Assembly: GCA_045648505.1 (NCBI GenBank)
Contig: JAZROD010000021.1
Span: 1-13,146 of the forward strand
DNA from: RGIG8700 sp045648505
Lineage (GTDB): Bacteria > Bacillota > Clostridia > RGIG6154
Reading direction: 5' to 3'
Length of the DNA: 13,146 nucleotides
In this document: one piece after another, positions 1 to 6,520 of the stretch
Layout of the letters: each line of letters starts with the position of its first letter
How positions within the stretch are numbered: position 1 is the stretch's first letter
Translations under genes and position numbers: made by a program
Notes under the pieces: model-generated
What the model saw: only the letters and a program-made list of their open reading frames with translations
Told to the model about the DNA's origin: nothing
Databases searched by the model: none

Positions 1-4
1 TGTT

Positions 5-74
5 AAAAACCTCCATGATATATTTTTAGTAATGCGGTCGCCAAACCATTTACTATTATATCATAGAGGTTTTT
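5..74 (-). repeat. 18-bp inverted repeat that can sequester a ribosome binding site
   Basis: Arms at 5-22 and 57-74 are complementary at 17 of 18 positions and enclose 34 nt. On the minus strand the 3' arm contains GGAGG, and the 5' arm contains the TATAAT at 55-60 in part. A transcript started at this local promoter would begin inside the loop and lack the 5' arm, leaving the ribosome binding site free. A transcript reading through from the amidase gene would contain both arms and fold. The fold is seen in the sequence; the regulatory consequence is inferred. Confidence 0.6.
55..63 (-). promoter_or_regulatory. Extended -10 promoter for a gene left of the window
   Basis: The minus strand reads TGATATAAT, a perfect TATAAT (plus positions 55-60) with the TGn extension. 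No good -35 hexamer is found 16-19 nt upstream, which fits an extended -10 promoter. It points toward the GGAGG at 10-14 and the left window edge. Confidence 0.45.
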
Positions 75-96
75 CTTATGCTAAAGCTTTTTTCTT

Positions 97-115
97 CCCC
101 CAGTAGAACTGGGGG
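97..115. repeat. Perfect GC-rich hairpin, 8-bp stem with 3-nt loop
   Basis: CCCCCAGT at 97-104 and ACTGGGGG at 108-115 enclose AGA. On the plus strand the stem is followed by TTTATTT. A second small palindrome, GCCT-AA-AGGC, lies at 127-136. Such an imperfectly T-tailed, GC-rich hairpin is expected near the end of an IS200/IS605-type element, where the transposase recognises it as single-stranded DNA and it also blocks incoming transcription. It could instead be a second terminator for the amidase operon. Confidence 0.5.
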
Positions 116-140
116 TTTATTTCCACGCCTAAAGGCACCA

Positions 141-171
141 AAAAAATAAATGTGCATATATTTGCACATTT
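141..171 (-). terminator. Rho-independent terminator of the amidase operon
   Basis: A 9-bp perfect stem (148-156 with 163-171, 6-nt loop) is followed on the minus strand by a run of seven T (plus 139-147 is A-rich). The stem overlaps the TAA stop codon of the amidase gene at 170-172, so transcription ends right at the end of the coding region. Confidence 0.8.
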
Positions 172-895
172 ATGTTCGCTCTTCCTTATCAAAATACTGA
201 ATTATTCCAAGATATATGGAAAATGCTATTTTTTGTTGATATTCTTTAGTCTTAAGTTTTGCCGCTTCTTCAGGGTTGGACAAAAATCCGCATTCCACCA
301 GTACCGCAGGTACTTTCAGGTCTGAAAAAAGCATTTTTGATTTATCTATTTCCATTGGAAGTCTGAGATTTTCATTATCTGCATTGTCTTTTATTGAATT
401 TTGTATCACAAGGGCACAGGTTTTGCTTAAATGGGATTTTTTATCATAAAAAACCTGTGCACCTTTGTATTTACTTTCTGTAAAATAGTTCTGATGTATG
501 CTTATAAACAAATCTGCCCCCGACTTATTTACTTTTTCTTTTCTTGTGGTAAGGTCGCTTTTCTTTTTTTCATTGACTGAAGCCTTTTCTTCTTTATGAA
601 GAGATTGGTCGGTGCTTCTTGTCATTATAACCTTTGCTCCGCTTTGAGTTAAATAGCTTTCAAGGTATTTTGCTATATTAAGATTGATTTCTTTTTCGCT
701 TATTCCCTCTTTTGATACTGCACCGCCATCAATACCACCATGCCCTGCATCAATTATTATGGTTTTATCGCAAACCGGGAATCTTGCAAGCACATCTTTT
801 GTTATTGCTCTGCCCCCTGCCACACAAATTACACACAAACAGCTTACCGACAGTAAAAACAAAACAAGCTTTTTCTTACTGATATGTATTACCAA
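170..895 (-). CDS. cwlD: N-acetylmuramoyl-L-alanine amidase, CwlD-like (spore cortex)
   Basis: This 241-residue Amidase_3 zinc enzyme cleaves the bond between N-acetylmuramic acid and the L-alanine stem peptide. In spores CwlD does this to prepare muramic-delta-lactam, the cortex mark read by germination enzymes. A signal or anchor segment spans about residues 9-28. Zinc ligands are His52 (DAGHGG), Glu69 (KEINL) and His134 (SIHQN), and the catalytic Glu201 lies in VECGFLSNPEE. Length and C-terminal motifs (GAQVFY, GFLSNP) fit Bacillus CwlD (about 237 aa). The start is a TTG at 893-895 with GGAGG 9 nt upstream; it overlaps the preceding gene by 20 nt, suggesting translational coupling. The usual Ala/Leu of the SIH(A/L)N motif is Gln here. 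A general cell-wall amidase is the alternative. Confidence 0.83.
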   Translation of the reverse strand: MVIHISKKKLVLFLLSVSCLCVICVAGGRAITKDVLARFPVCDKTIIIDAGHGGIDGGAVSKEGISEKEINLNIAKYLESYLTQSGAKVIMTRSTDQSLHKEEKASVNEKKKSDLTTRKEKVNKSGADLFISIHQNYFTESKYKGAQVFYDKKSHLSKTCALVIQNSIKDNADNENLRLPMEIDKSKMLFSDLKVPAVLVECGFLSNPEEAAKLKTKEYQQKIAFSIYLGIIQYFDKEERT

Positions 896-1916
896 GCTTT
901 ATCGCCTCCACCTTTCTCTCAATTTCTTCAAGTTTTTTCATTATGGATGAAAGAATCTCAAACTCACTTTTGTTTTCAAGAAGCTTTATTATTTCATCAT
1001 ACTTTTTCTCTGTGCTCAATTCTTCCTTCATTGGTTCAGGTTCTTTTATTTCTTCTTTTTTTATGGGTTCGCTCATAACAAGAGGTCTGTATATTCCTCT
1101 TGGTGTAAGACTTGCATAGGTTTTGGTTTTATATGTATCGCTTATAATTGTTACAAGCTCATATCTTGCAAGGCTTCCGAAATAGGCATATTTAGGTCTT
1201 GAAAACCTTTCTTCCTTTACACTTTTTAAAATTCTTCCCTGATATTCAAAAAGCACTGCCGTTTCTCTTCTGTAACACACAACAACAGGCTTAACTTCTT
1301 CAGGAAGGTCTGAAATTATTTCCTCACCGCAATAAACTGTTGTTCCTTTATCTTCTTTAGCTGAAACAACGAAATTTTCCTCCATAGAAAAATCCCCGTC
1401 CGCAAACATAAGTCTGCCATTGCAAATTTCTTTAAAACCGCTCCATTTTTTCGACTTCCAGTCATACTTTTTAAAACCGATTTCTTCTTTATTATATATA
1501 ACATATAAATTATCATCATAGTCCTTAAAAAGAAACAACTTTGAATCAAGGTCAAAGGTATCCACAACAAAAGGATTGATTTCACTGTTTATAATATGGT
1601 GAATTAAAAGATATCTGTCTTCGTGCTTTATAACATAGACTGCATTTATCCATCCGTTTACATATTCACAACAAAAGCTTTTTTCATATCCATCTTCCCT
1701 TCTGGATTCAAGCAGACATTTTTCATTAACCTTTTCTCCGCTAAGGCTCAACAGATAAATTCCGTTACTGTTGTTCTGACAAACAATAAAGCAATTGCCC
1801 TTATCGTCTGCACAAACATCAAAATCATCATACGCCGTTTCAAAAATATTTTCTCCGTTTCTCCTTATGTGCCCTTCTTTATAATCTATAACCGTATTTT
1901 CAAAAATATATTTCAT
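876..1916 (-). CDS. Unrecognised cytoplasmic protein with C-terminal coiled coil, partner of cwlD
   Basis: I do not recognise this 346-residue protein. It has no signal peptide or membrane segment. Residues 1-280 are rich in short beta-type stretches with recurring aromatic/aspartate patterns (for example repeats around YDDFDVCADDKGNCFIV and YDDNLYVIY), which would fit a small beta-propeller, though no exact blade motif is visible. Residues 281-303 are a Pro/Glu/Lys linker and 304-341 a predicted coiled coil (heptad-like Leu/Ile spacing), suggesting oligomerisation. The start is an ATG with GGGGAGG about 7 nt upstream. Its 3' end overlaps the TTG start of the amidase by 20 nt, so the two are co-translated, and a role in spore or wall biology is inferred from that link only. 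Confidence 0.8.
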   Translation of the reverse strand: MKYIFENTVIDYKEGHIRRNGENIFETAYDDFDVCADDKGNCFIVCQNNSNGIYLLSLSGEKVNEKCLLESRREDGYEKSFCCEYVNGWINAVYVIKHEDRYLLIHHIINSEINPFVVDTFDLDSKLFLFKDYDDNLYVIYNKEEIGFKKYDWKSKKWSGFKEICNGRLMFADGDFSMEENFVVSAKEDKGTTVYCGEEIISDLPEEVKPVVVCYRRETAVLFEYQGRILKSVKEERFSRPKYAYFGSLARYELVTIISDTYKTKTYASLTPRGIYRPLVMSEPIKKEEIKEPEPMKEELSTEKKYDEIIKLLENKSEFEILSSIMKKLEEIERKVEAIKLGNTYQ

Positions 1917-1951
1917 ACAAAGCCTCCCCTTGTTTCATCTGTAAATATATA

Positions 1952-1980
1952 TTCACAATTTTCATTTTAATACATATTAT
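1952..1980 (+). promoter_or_regulatory. Candidate promoter of the Cys-rich protein gene (SigA-like, overlapping a SigK-like motif)
   Basis: TTCACA at 1952-1957, a 17-nt spacer and TATTAT at 1975-1980 match the SigA consensus at 5 of 6 positions in each box. The same DNA also reads AC (1955-1956), 16 nt, CATATTATG (1973-1981), one base from the SigK pattern AC-N16-CATAnnnTA. The region is AT-rich, so either match could be chance. Confidence 0.35.
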
Positions 1981-1993
1981 GTTAGTGGTAACA

Positions 1994-2052
1994 AGCCAGA
2001 AATGGCTCAGGCTCACCCCACGGGCATACCACAGAAACTGTGGGAGAAAGGT
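1994..2052 (+). promoter_or_regulatory. Structured leader and ribosome binding site of the Cys-rich protein gene
   Basis: Two perfect small hairpins lie before the start: AGCCA-GAAA-TGGCT (1994-2007) and CCACAG-AAA-CTGTGG (2029-2043). The second ends directly at the GGAGAAAGG ribosome binding site (2043-2051), about 10 nt from the ATG at 2062. They could modulate translation or stabilise the mRNA. I could not match them to a known riboswitch class. Confidence 0.4.
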
Positions 2053-2061
2053 CATATATAT

Positions 2062-2880
2062 ATGGGTAAAGAATTTACTGCGGGCAACACTTCCGCACCA
2101 AACAACTGCATAAGAGAAGCTGTTTGTATTCATACCGACAAAGTTTACGACTCCTGCCGTGACAAAGAATGCATTGAAGATTTAAGAGTTTATTTCCCAA
2201 TCTGCAATCAGTCGCTTATAGACAGTGCAATGAATGTTAAGTTAAGCGGTGTTGAAATTCTCTGGGTTCAGACAGATGTTGAGCCTCTTTCTTTCAATCA
2301 GGGCTACTACACAGTAGACATCAGATTCTTCTTTAAAGTTTCTGTGGATGTTTACTGCGATATGTTAAGACCAAAGAGAATTGAAGGTTTAGCCGTTTAC
2401 GACAAGAAAGTTGTTCTCTTCGGCTCTGAAGGTAAAGCAAGAATTTTCCAGTCACTTTATCAGTATCAGACAGCAGATCAGCAGCTTGCAGTTAAGAACA
2501 ATCTTCCTAAAGCCGTTGTTGAGGTTGTGGACCCTGTTCCGCTTAATGCTAAAATCATCGAAAAGTGCCAGAACAATTGTTGCGACCTTTTTGATATCTC
2601 TTCAACACCTGACTTTATCTGCAACTGCTTCGAAGATGTTTTCGCTGCACAGGACACAGAAAAACGCATTTATATTACTATCGGTCTTTTCTCTATTATC
2701 AAGCTTGAAAGAAGTGTTCAGCTTCTTATCCCTGTTTATGATTTCTGTGTTCCTTCAAAAGAATGTGTTTCTTCAACATCTGAAAATCCTTGTGAAATCT
2801 TTGATTCGCTTGATTTCCCTGTTGATGAATTCTATCCCCCTGTCAATAACACAGGCAATTCCGGTTGTGGCTGTAACTGA
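2062..2880 (+). CDS. Cys-rich conserved clostridial protein, function unknown (possibly spore coat-related)
   Basis: This 272-residue protein has no signal peptide. It begins with a Cys-containing segment (CIREAVCIHTDKVYDSC, residues 16-32, then DKEC), followed by a beta-rich domain with DLRVYFP and YTVDIRFFFKVSVDV. A second beta-rich part (about 200-230) repeats the style, and the tail ends CGCN. I count 16 cysteines. The N-terminal pattern is one I associate with a widespread clostridial family of unknown role; the alternating beta strands recall SPOCS/DUF3794-type spore proteins, but this is not established. The ATG at 2062 is preferred because GGAGAAAGG precedes it. An in-frame ATG at 2002 would add 20 residues but has no ribosome binding site and would place two hairpins inside the coding region. 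It stands alone, divergent from the cwlD operon. Confidence 0.75.
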   Translation: MGKEFTAGNTSAPNNCIREAVCIHTDKVYDSCRDKECIEDLRVYFPICNQSLIDSAMNVKLSGVEILWVQTDVEPLSFNQGYYTVDIRFFFKVSVDVYCDMLRPKRIEGLAVYDKKVVLFGSEGKARIFQSLYQYQTADQQLAVKNNLPKAVVEVVDPVPLNAKIIEKCQNNCCDLFDISSTPDFICNCFEDVFAAQDTEKRIYITIGLFSIIKLERSVQLLIPVYDFCVPSKECVSSTSENPCEIFDSLDFPVDEFYPPVNNTGNSGCGCN

Positions 2881-2899
2881 AAATAAATCCACCTTATGA

Positions 2900-2930
2900 A
2901 AAGTGTCCTTAGGGACACTTTCTTTATTAT
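2900..2930 (+). terminator. Terminator-like hairpin after the Cys-rich protein gene
   Basis: AAAGTGTCC (2900-2908) pairs perfectly with GGACACTTT (2913-2921) across a 4-nt loop and is followed by TCTTTATTAT. It lies 20 nt after the stop codon and also forms the subterminal part of the left inverted repeat of the MITE-like element, so the element may supply the terminator. Confidence 0.6.
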
Positions 2931-2934
2931 AAAG

Positions 2935-2969
2935 TAAAATATGCTAACCAGATTGGTTAGCATATTTTA
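2935..2969. repeat. 15-bp perfect stem with 5-nt loop inside the MITE-like element
   Basis: Positions 2935-2949 are exactly complementary to 2955-2969. The stem is AT-rich at its base and ends in TTTTA, so it could act as a terminator on either strand. Confidence 0.7.
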
Positions 2970-3250
2970 GTGATATTCTCGTATTTACTCGAACGATATT
3001 TTTGCTATGCAAAAACGATATTACTTCGTAGCGATATGATATAAGAACCTCACGAAATATAACGAAATCAAAGATTTCTATATTTCGGAGAACCTTGATA
3101 CTCGCAAGCTCGTATTTGATTAACTCCCGAAGGGAATATCGTTGTGCAAAGCACAATATCGCATCGCAGATATATCGCTGATTTTGTCAGAAATCAATAT
3201 CGTTGCCGAGTGTCCTTAAGAACACTCGGCTTAGGGTGGATTTATTTTTG

Positions 3251-3279
3251 TTGACTATTTTATAAAACAATGTTATACT
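3251..3279 (+). promoter_or_regulatory. SigA promoter of the kinase-phosphatase operon
   Basis: TTGACT (3251-3256) and TATACT (3274-3279) are separated by exactly 17 nt, each one base from consensus. The gene starts 43 nt downstream of the -10 box, with AGAGG at 3309-3313. The -35 box begins 2 bp after the right end of the MITE-like element. Confidence 0.8.
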
Positions 3280-3321
3280 GTAGTTTAGAGAAATAAGTAT
3301 AATGTAACAGAGGTAATAAAA

Positions 3322-4116
3322 ATGAAATTAAACCTTAAAAAGCTTATAAAACTTAAACAAAAAAAGAAAACTTCCGCAAACACAGAACTGGCGGTTCTGG
3401 ACAAGAACGCTTCTTTCGCTGTTAAAGAAGCCTATAAATCTTTAAGAACCAACCTTATGTTCTCAATGGGAACTCCTAACGGAAAGGCTAAAACTTTATC
3501 TGTTGTAAGCTCTGCCCCAAGTGAAGGCAAAACAACAACAACAATAAACATTGCCATTTCTTTTGCTGAAACAAACTGTAAAGTTTTACTTGTGGATTGC
3601 GATTTAAGAAAACCAAAGCTCCATAAATATATGAAGCTTAAAAATACAGATGGTATGTCTAACATTTTAGGCGGTTTTTCTAATGCTAAAGATTGCATTT
3701 TCAAATCTTCTTTTGGATTTGACTGCATTTTTGCAGGAAGAATTCCACCTAACCCTGCGGAGCTTCTTTCTTCAGATAAGTTCACTGAAACTTTTGATGC
3801 TCTCAAAGATGAATATGATTACATATTTATTGACTGCCCTCCTGTTAATGTGGTTTCTGATGCTCTTACAGTTTCTTCATATACTGACGGCGTACTTTAT
3901 GTTGTCAACCCTGAAATCATTTTAACTTCAGATGTTGAAGAAGGTATTGCAAAGCTTGAATTTATCAACGCCAAAATCTTCGGTTTTGTTGCAAATGCAA
4001 TCGATCAGCCTCAAAAACGCAAATATGTTGGCAAATATAAATCAAAATACGGATATTACTATCGCAGTGCTGCTTACAAAGCATACGAATATAAAGAGGA
4101 CGAAAAAAATGATTGA
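3322..4116 (+). CDS. cpsD: CpsD/CapB-family bacterial tyrosine kinase (BY-kinase)
   Basis: This 264-residue cytoplasmic kinase phosphorylates itself and partners on tyrosine. Family members control export and chain length of surface polysaccharides. Visible motifs are Walker A SAPSEGKTT (residues 64-72), Walker A' VLLVDCDLRKP (88-98), the family signature GRIPPNPAELL (139-149) and Walker B YIFIDCPP (167-174). Nine tyrosines between residues 235 and 257 form the autophosphorylation cluster. It is the separate-cytoplasmic (Firmicutes) type, which needs a membrane activator (CpsC/CapA), but none is encoded beside it. The ATG has AGAGG 8 nt upstream. It overlaps the phosphatase gene by 8 nt. ParA/Mrp-like ATPases are the alternative, but the Tyr tail and PPNP motif argue for BY-kinase. 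Confidence 0.88.
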   Translation: MKLNLKKLIKLKQKKKTSANTELAVLDKNASFAVKEAYKSLRTNLMFSMGTPNGKAKTLSVVSSAPSEGKTTTTINIAISFAETNCKVLLVDCDLRKPKLHKYMKLKNTDGMSNILGGFSNAKDCIFKSSFGFDCIFAGRIPPNPAELLSSDKFTETFDALKDEYDYIFIDCPPVNVVSDALTVSSYTDGVLYVVNPEIILTSDVEEGIAKLEFINAKIFGFVANAIDQPQKRKYVGKYKSKYGYYYRSAAYKAYEYKEDEKND

Positions 4117-4825
4117 TTTTCATTCACACATTCTTCCGGGAATAGATGATGGTTCAAAAAGCCCCGAAATGTCAATGGAAATTATAAAAACAGGACTTAA
4201 CGAGGGTGTAAATAAATTTATATTTACACCCCATTTTTACGATTATCGTCAGTCCTATGAAGATTTTATAATTTCCCGTAAAAAAGCTTTTATAAATCTT
4301 AAAAATTACTGCGAGGAAAACAACGAAGCTATGCCCGAATTTTTAATGGGTGCAGAGGTTGCTCTTTCGGAAAATACTCCTTTTTCCGACAATTTAGACA
4401 AGCTTTGCATTGAAGGCACAGAGCTTTTGCTTCTTGAAATTCCATATAACCCCTTTTCAAACTGGGTTCCTCAAGCCATCTACACCATTATGTATGAAAA
4501 AGGGGTTACACCTGTTATCGCCCATCTTGACAGATACGTTGACAGTCGCGGACACAAGAAGGTTATTGAAGATATTATTAAAATGGATATTCCTATCCAG
4601 ATAAATGCTTCTGCATTTTTAAACAGAAGAACACGTAAGTTTGTGAAAAAGCTTATTGAAAACGGCAATACGGTTGTTATGGGTTCTGATGTCCACAATC
4701 TCACCACTCGCCCATACGAAATAAGCAAGGCAAAGGACCTTGCATCAAAGAAATTTAAAACTGATGTGTGGTCTATGCTGGAAAACAACAGCGAAGATAT
4801 TATACAGATATACAAAAAAGATTGA
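4109..4825 (+). CDS. cpsB: PHP-family tyrosine-protein phosphatase CpsB/CapC
   Basis: This 238-residue manganese-dependent phosphatase removes phosphate from the tyrosine tail of the partner kinase. Metal-binding residues are visible in the PHP order: DFHSH (His5, His7), IDDGS (residues 12-16), TPHFY (His42), GAEV (Glu83), AHLDRY (His139) and GSDVHN (Asp194, His196). Length fits the family (about 240 aa). The ATG at 4109 is chosen over upstream in-frame codons because AGAGG lies 9 nt before it, inside the end of the kinase gene, and the protein then starts in the canonical way at MIDFHSH. The ATGATTGA overlap means translational coupling with the kinase. The last codons form half of a shared terminator. 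Confidence 0.9.
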   Translation: MIDFHSHILPGIDDGSKSPEMSMEIIKTGLNEGVNKFIFTPHFYDYRQSYEDFIISRKKAFINLKNYCEENNEAMPEFLMGAEVALSENTPFSDNLDKLCIEGTELLLLEIPYNPFSNWVPQAIYTIMYEKGVTPVIAHLDRYVDSRGHKKVIEDIIKMDIPIQINASAFLNRRTRKFVKKLIENGNTVVMGSDVHNLTTRPYEISKAKDLASKKFKTDVWSMLENNSEDIIQIYKKD

Positions 4826-4846
4826 ATTTAAAATTCAATCTTTTTT
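4814..4846. terminator. Bidirectional terminator shared by cpsB and araB
   Basis: A 15-bp perfect stem (4814-4828 with 4832-4846, 3-nt loop) has six A at its left base and six T at its right base, so it is a rho-independent terminator on both strands. Both stop codons (4823-4825 plus, 4835-4837 minus) lie inside it, and both proteins end in Lys-Lys-Asp because the two arms are complementary. Confidence 0.85.
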
Positions 4847-6445
4847 ATATGCAAAGAATTCAGAAAGCTCTTTATATTTCTTATATATCTTGTGGTATTT
4901 TTCGGTGTTTTCTTTGTCTGGCTTATATGAAACATCTGAAAGCTTTTTCATTTTTGAAGATGCTTCCTGAAGGGTTTTATATCCTTTATGATTTACCGCA
5001 CCTAAAACTGCACTGCCGTATGCACACGCCTGACTTGTGCCTGAAAGATATATCTCTCTGCCTATAACATCTGCGTAAATCTGCATAAGCAGTTCGTCCT
5101 TTTCTGCTATGCCCCCTGCGGCATAAAGGTTGTTGATTTTAATACCGTTATTTTCATATATTTCAATAATTCTTCTTGTGCCGAAGGCAGTAGCCTCAAT
5201 TAGCGCTCTGTAAATTTCTTCAGGCTTGGTATAAATGGTAAGTCCTGCTATCATTCCTTTAAGAGTTCCGTCTACATAAGGCGTTCTGTTTCCGTTCCAC
5301 CAGTCAAGTGCAATTAAACCGTTTGCTCCCGCATTCAGTTTTTTAGCCTTTTCTCTCAATAGCTTGTGAATGCTTATTCCCAGATCTTCTGCCTCATCAA
5401 AGTATGCCTTTGGCACACAATTATTAACAAACCAGTCAAAACTGTCGCCTACGCACGCCTGACCTGCTTCATAAGCATACAATCCGTCTGCAATTCCGTC
5501 TTTTACATATCCTGAAATTCCGGGAACATTTATTGCTTTATCACCTAAAAGAATGTGACAGGTTGATGTGCCTATTATCATTAACAAATCGCCCGTATAT
5601 GTCACTCCAAGTGCAGGAAGTGCCGCATGGGCATCTATAAATGCAGGCATAACAGGTGTTCCTTCTTTTAGACCTGTTAATTTTTCCGCTTCCTTTGTTA
5701 TAAAGCCTGCGGTTTCAGAAAGCTTTATAACATTTTCAGAAACCTTGTCACCTATTATATTTTCCATTCTTGCATCAAGTTTTTTGAAAAATTCTTTATC
5801 AGGATACCCATCCTTTTCATCCCACATTCCTTTAAAACCTGTGGTACATACACTGTGTGTTTCCTTTCCTGTTAACTGCCACACTATCCAGTCCCCTGCT
5901 TCAACAAATCTGAATGTTTTGTTGTAAACATCACAGTCTTCTCTTAAAATCTGCAGAATTTTGGGGAACATCCACTCACAGGAAATTGTTCCGCCATATT
6001 TTTCAAGCCACTTTGCATTTGTTTCTTTTGCAAGGGCATTTATTTCGTCAGCCTCTTTTTGTGCACCGTGGTGTTTCCATAGTTTTACATAAGAATGGGG
6101 TCTGTTTTTAAATTCTTCCAGAAAACAAAGTGGTGTTCCATTTTCTGTTACCGGAAGAATTGTTGACGCCGTAAAATCTACACCTACACCTATTATATCC
6201 TGTGGGTCAACCCCTGATTTTTCAATACTGTCTTTTATAATCGTATATAAAACATCAAGATAGTCCTTAGGATGCTGAAGAGCATAATCTGCAGGCAATG
6301 GTTCACCGTTTATGAATTTGTCAGATATAACCTTGTGTTCATATTCGCAAACAGAGGTTGCCACCTCCTGTTTTGTTTCTATGTCAACTATAACTGCTCT
6401 GCCTGATAATGTGCCAAAATCTATTCCCATAGAATATTTGCTCAT
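4835..6445 (-). CDS. araB: Ribulokinase, FGGY carbohydrate kinase family
   Basis: This 536-residue cytoplasmic kinase uses ATP to convert L-ribulose to L-ribulose 5-phosphate in arabinose use. The N-terminal FGGY domain begins GIDFGTLSGRA (residues 7-17). The candidate catalytic Asp271 lies in FIDAHAA. C-terminal domain motifs are GDSFDWFVNN (333-342), DWWNGNRTPYVDGTLKG (381-397, typical of AraB rather than xylulo- or glycerol kinases) and the ATP-binding AAGGIAEKDELLMQIYAD (442-459). Length is slightly below Bacillus and E. coli AraB (about 560). The start ATG has GGAGG 7 nt upstream. No araA or araD is next to it, so it is transcribed alone from its own promoter; it could belong to a scattered arabinose regulon. 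Confidence 0.92.
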   Translation of the reverse strand: MSKYSMGIDFGTLSGRAVIVDIETKQEVATSVCEYEHKVISDKFINGEPLPADYALQHPKDYLDVLYTIIKDSIEKSGVDPQDIIGVGVDFTASTILPVTENGTPLCFLEEFKNRPHSYVKLWKHHGAQKEADEINALAKETNAKWLEKYGGTISCEWMFPKILQILREDCDVYNKTFRFVEAGDWIVWQLTGKETHSVCTTGFKGMWDEKDGYPDKEFFKKLDARMENIIGDKVSENVIKLSETAGFITKEAEKLTGLKEGTPVMPAFIDAHAALPALGVTYTGDLLMIIGTSTCHILLGDKAINVPGISGYVKDGIADGLYAYEAGQACVGDSFDWFVNNCVPKAYFDEAEDLGISIHKLLREKAKKLNAGANGLIALDWWNGNRTPYVDGTLKGMIAGLTIYTKPEEIYRALIEATAFGTRRIIEIYENNGIKINNLYAAGGIAEKDELLMQIYADVIGREIYLSGTSQACAYGSAVLGAVNHKGYKTLQEASSKMKKLSDVSYKPDKENTEKYHKIYKKYKELSEFFAYKKD

Positions 6446-6483
6446 AATAAGCCTCCTTAATAAATTTCAATGCCACTACTTGT

Positions 6484-6512
6484 ATTATATCAGTTAGAAT
6501 AAAACTTTTCAA
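6484..6512 (-). promoter_or_regulatory. SigA promoter of araB
   Basis: On the minus strand TTGAAA (plus 6507-6512), a 17-nt spacer and a perfect TATAAT (plus 6484-6489) precede the araB start by about 38 nt. No clear catabolite-control (cre) site was seen around it. Confidence 0.8.
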
Positions 6513-6520
6513 CCTGTATA

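Larger units (their letters stand above)
1..145 (-). mobile_element. Probable left end of an IS200/IS605-type insertion sequence (transposase outside the window)
   Basis: Read on the minus strand this stretch has, in order, a GC-rich 8-bp hairpin (97-115), an extended -10 promoter (55-60, preceded by TGA), and a GGAGG ribosome binding site (10-14) placed 9 nt from the window edge, so a minus-strand gene probably starts just beyond position 1. An 18-bp inverted repeat (5-22 with 57-74, one mismatch) pairs the ribosome binding site with the DNA around the promoter. A subterminal hairpin plus a fold that hides the transposase start site is the known arrangement at the left end of IS200-family elements. 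The transposase is not visible, so the family call rests on layout alone. The outer boundary cannot be placed exactly. An alternative is an ordinary gene with a regulatory leader. Confidence 0.5.
2880..3248. mobile_element. MITE-like palindromic element with 14-bp terminal inverted repeats
   Basis: The 14-bp sequence AAAATAAATCCACC at 2880-2893 is repeated perfectly inverted at 3235-3248, and similarity continues inward for about 41 bp with a few mismatches. The interior has no convincing gene. It holds nested hairpins: 2900-2921 (9 bp), 2935-2969 (15 bp), 2999-3015 (7 bp), 3053-3087 (15 bp with a 2-nt bulge), 3142-3156 (6 bp) and 3205-3230 (9 bp plus core). CGATAT recurs in the left half and ATATCG in the right half, so the whole element is roughly self-complementary. 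This is the form of a non-autonomous miniature element. No clear target duplication was seen. The left end touches the stop codon of the preceding gene. Confidence 0.65.

Noticed and set aside
2002..2061. Longer start for the Cys-rich protein (20 extra residues)
   Set aside because: No ribosome binding site precedes the ATG at 2002, while GGAGAAAGG precedes 2062 and two perfect hairpins occupy the extra stretch. The longer form is not excluded.
2411..2899. 162-aa plus-strand reading frame
   Set aside because: It lies within the Cys-rich protein gene in another frame, and lacks a ribosome binding site and recognisable motifs.
2944..3156. 70-aa minus-strand reading frame inside the MITE-like element
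   Set aside because: It runs through several perfect hairpins, and its composition reflects the palindromes; no start signal was seen.
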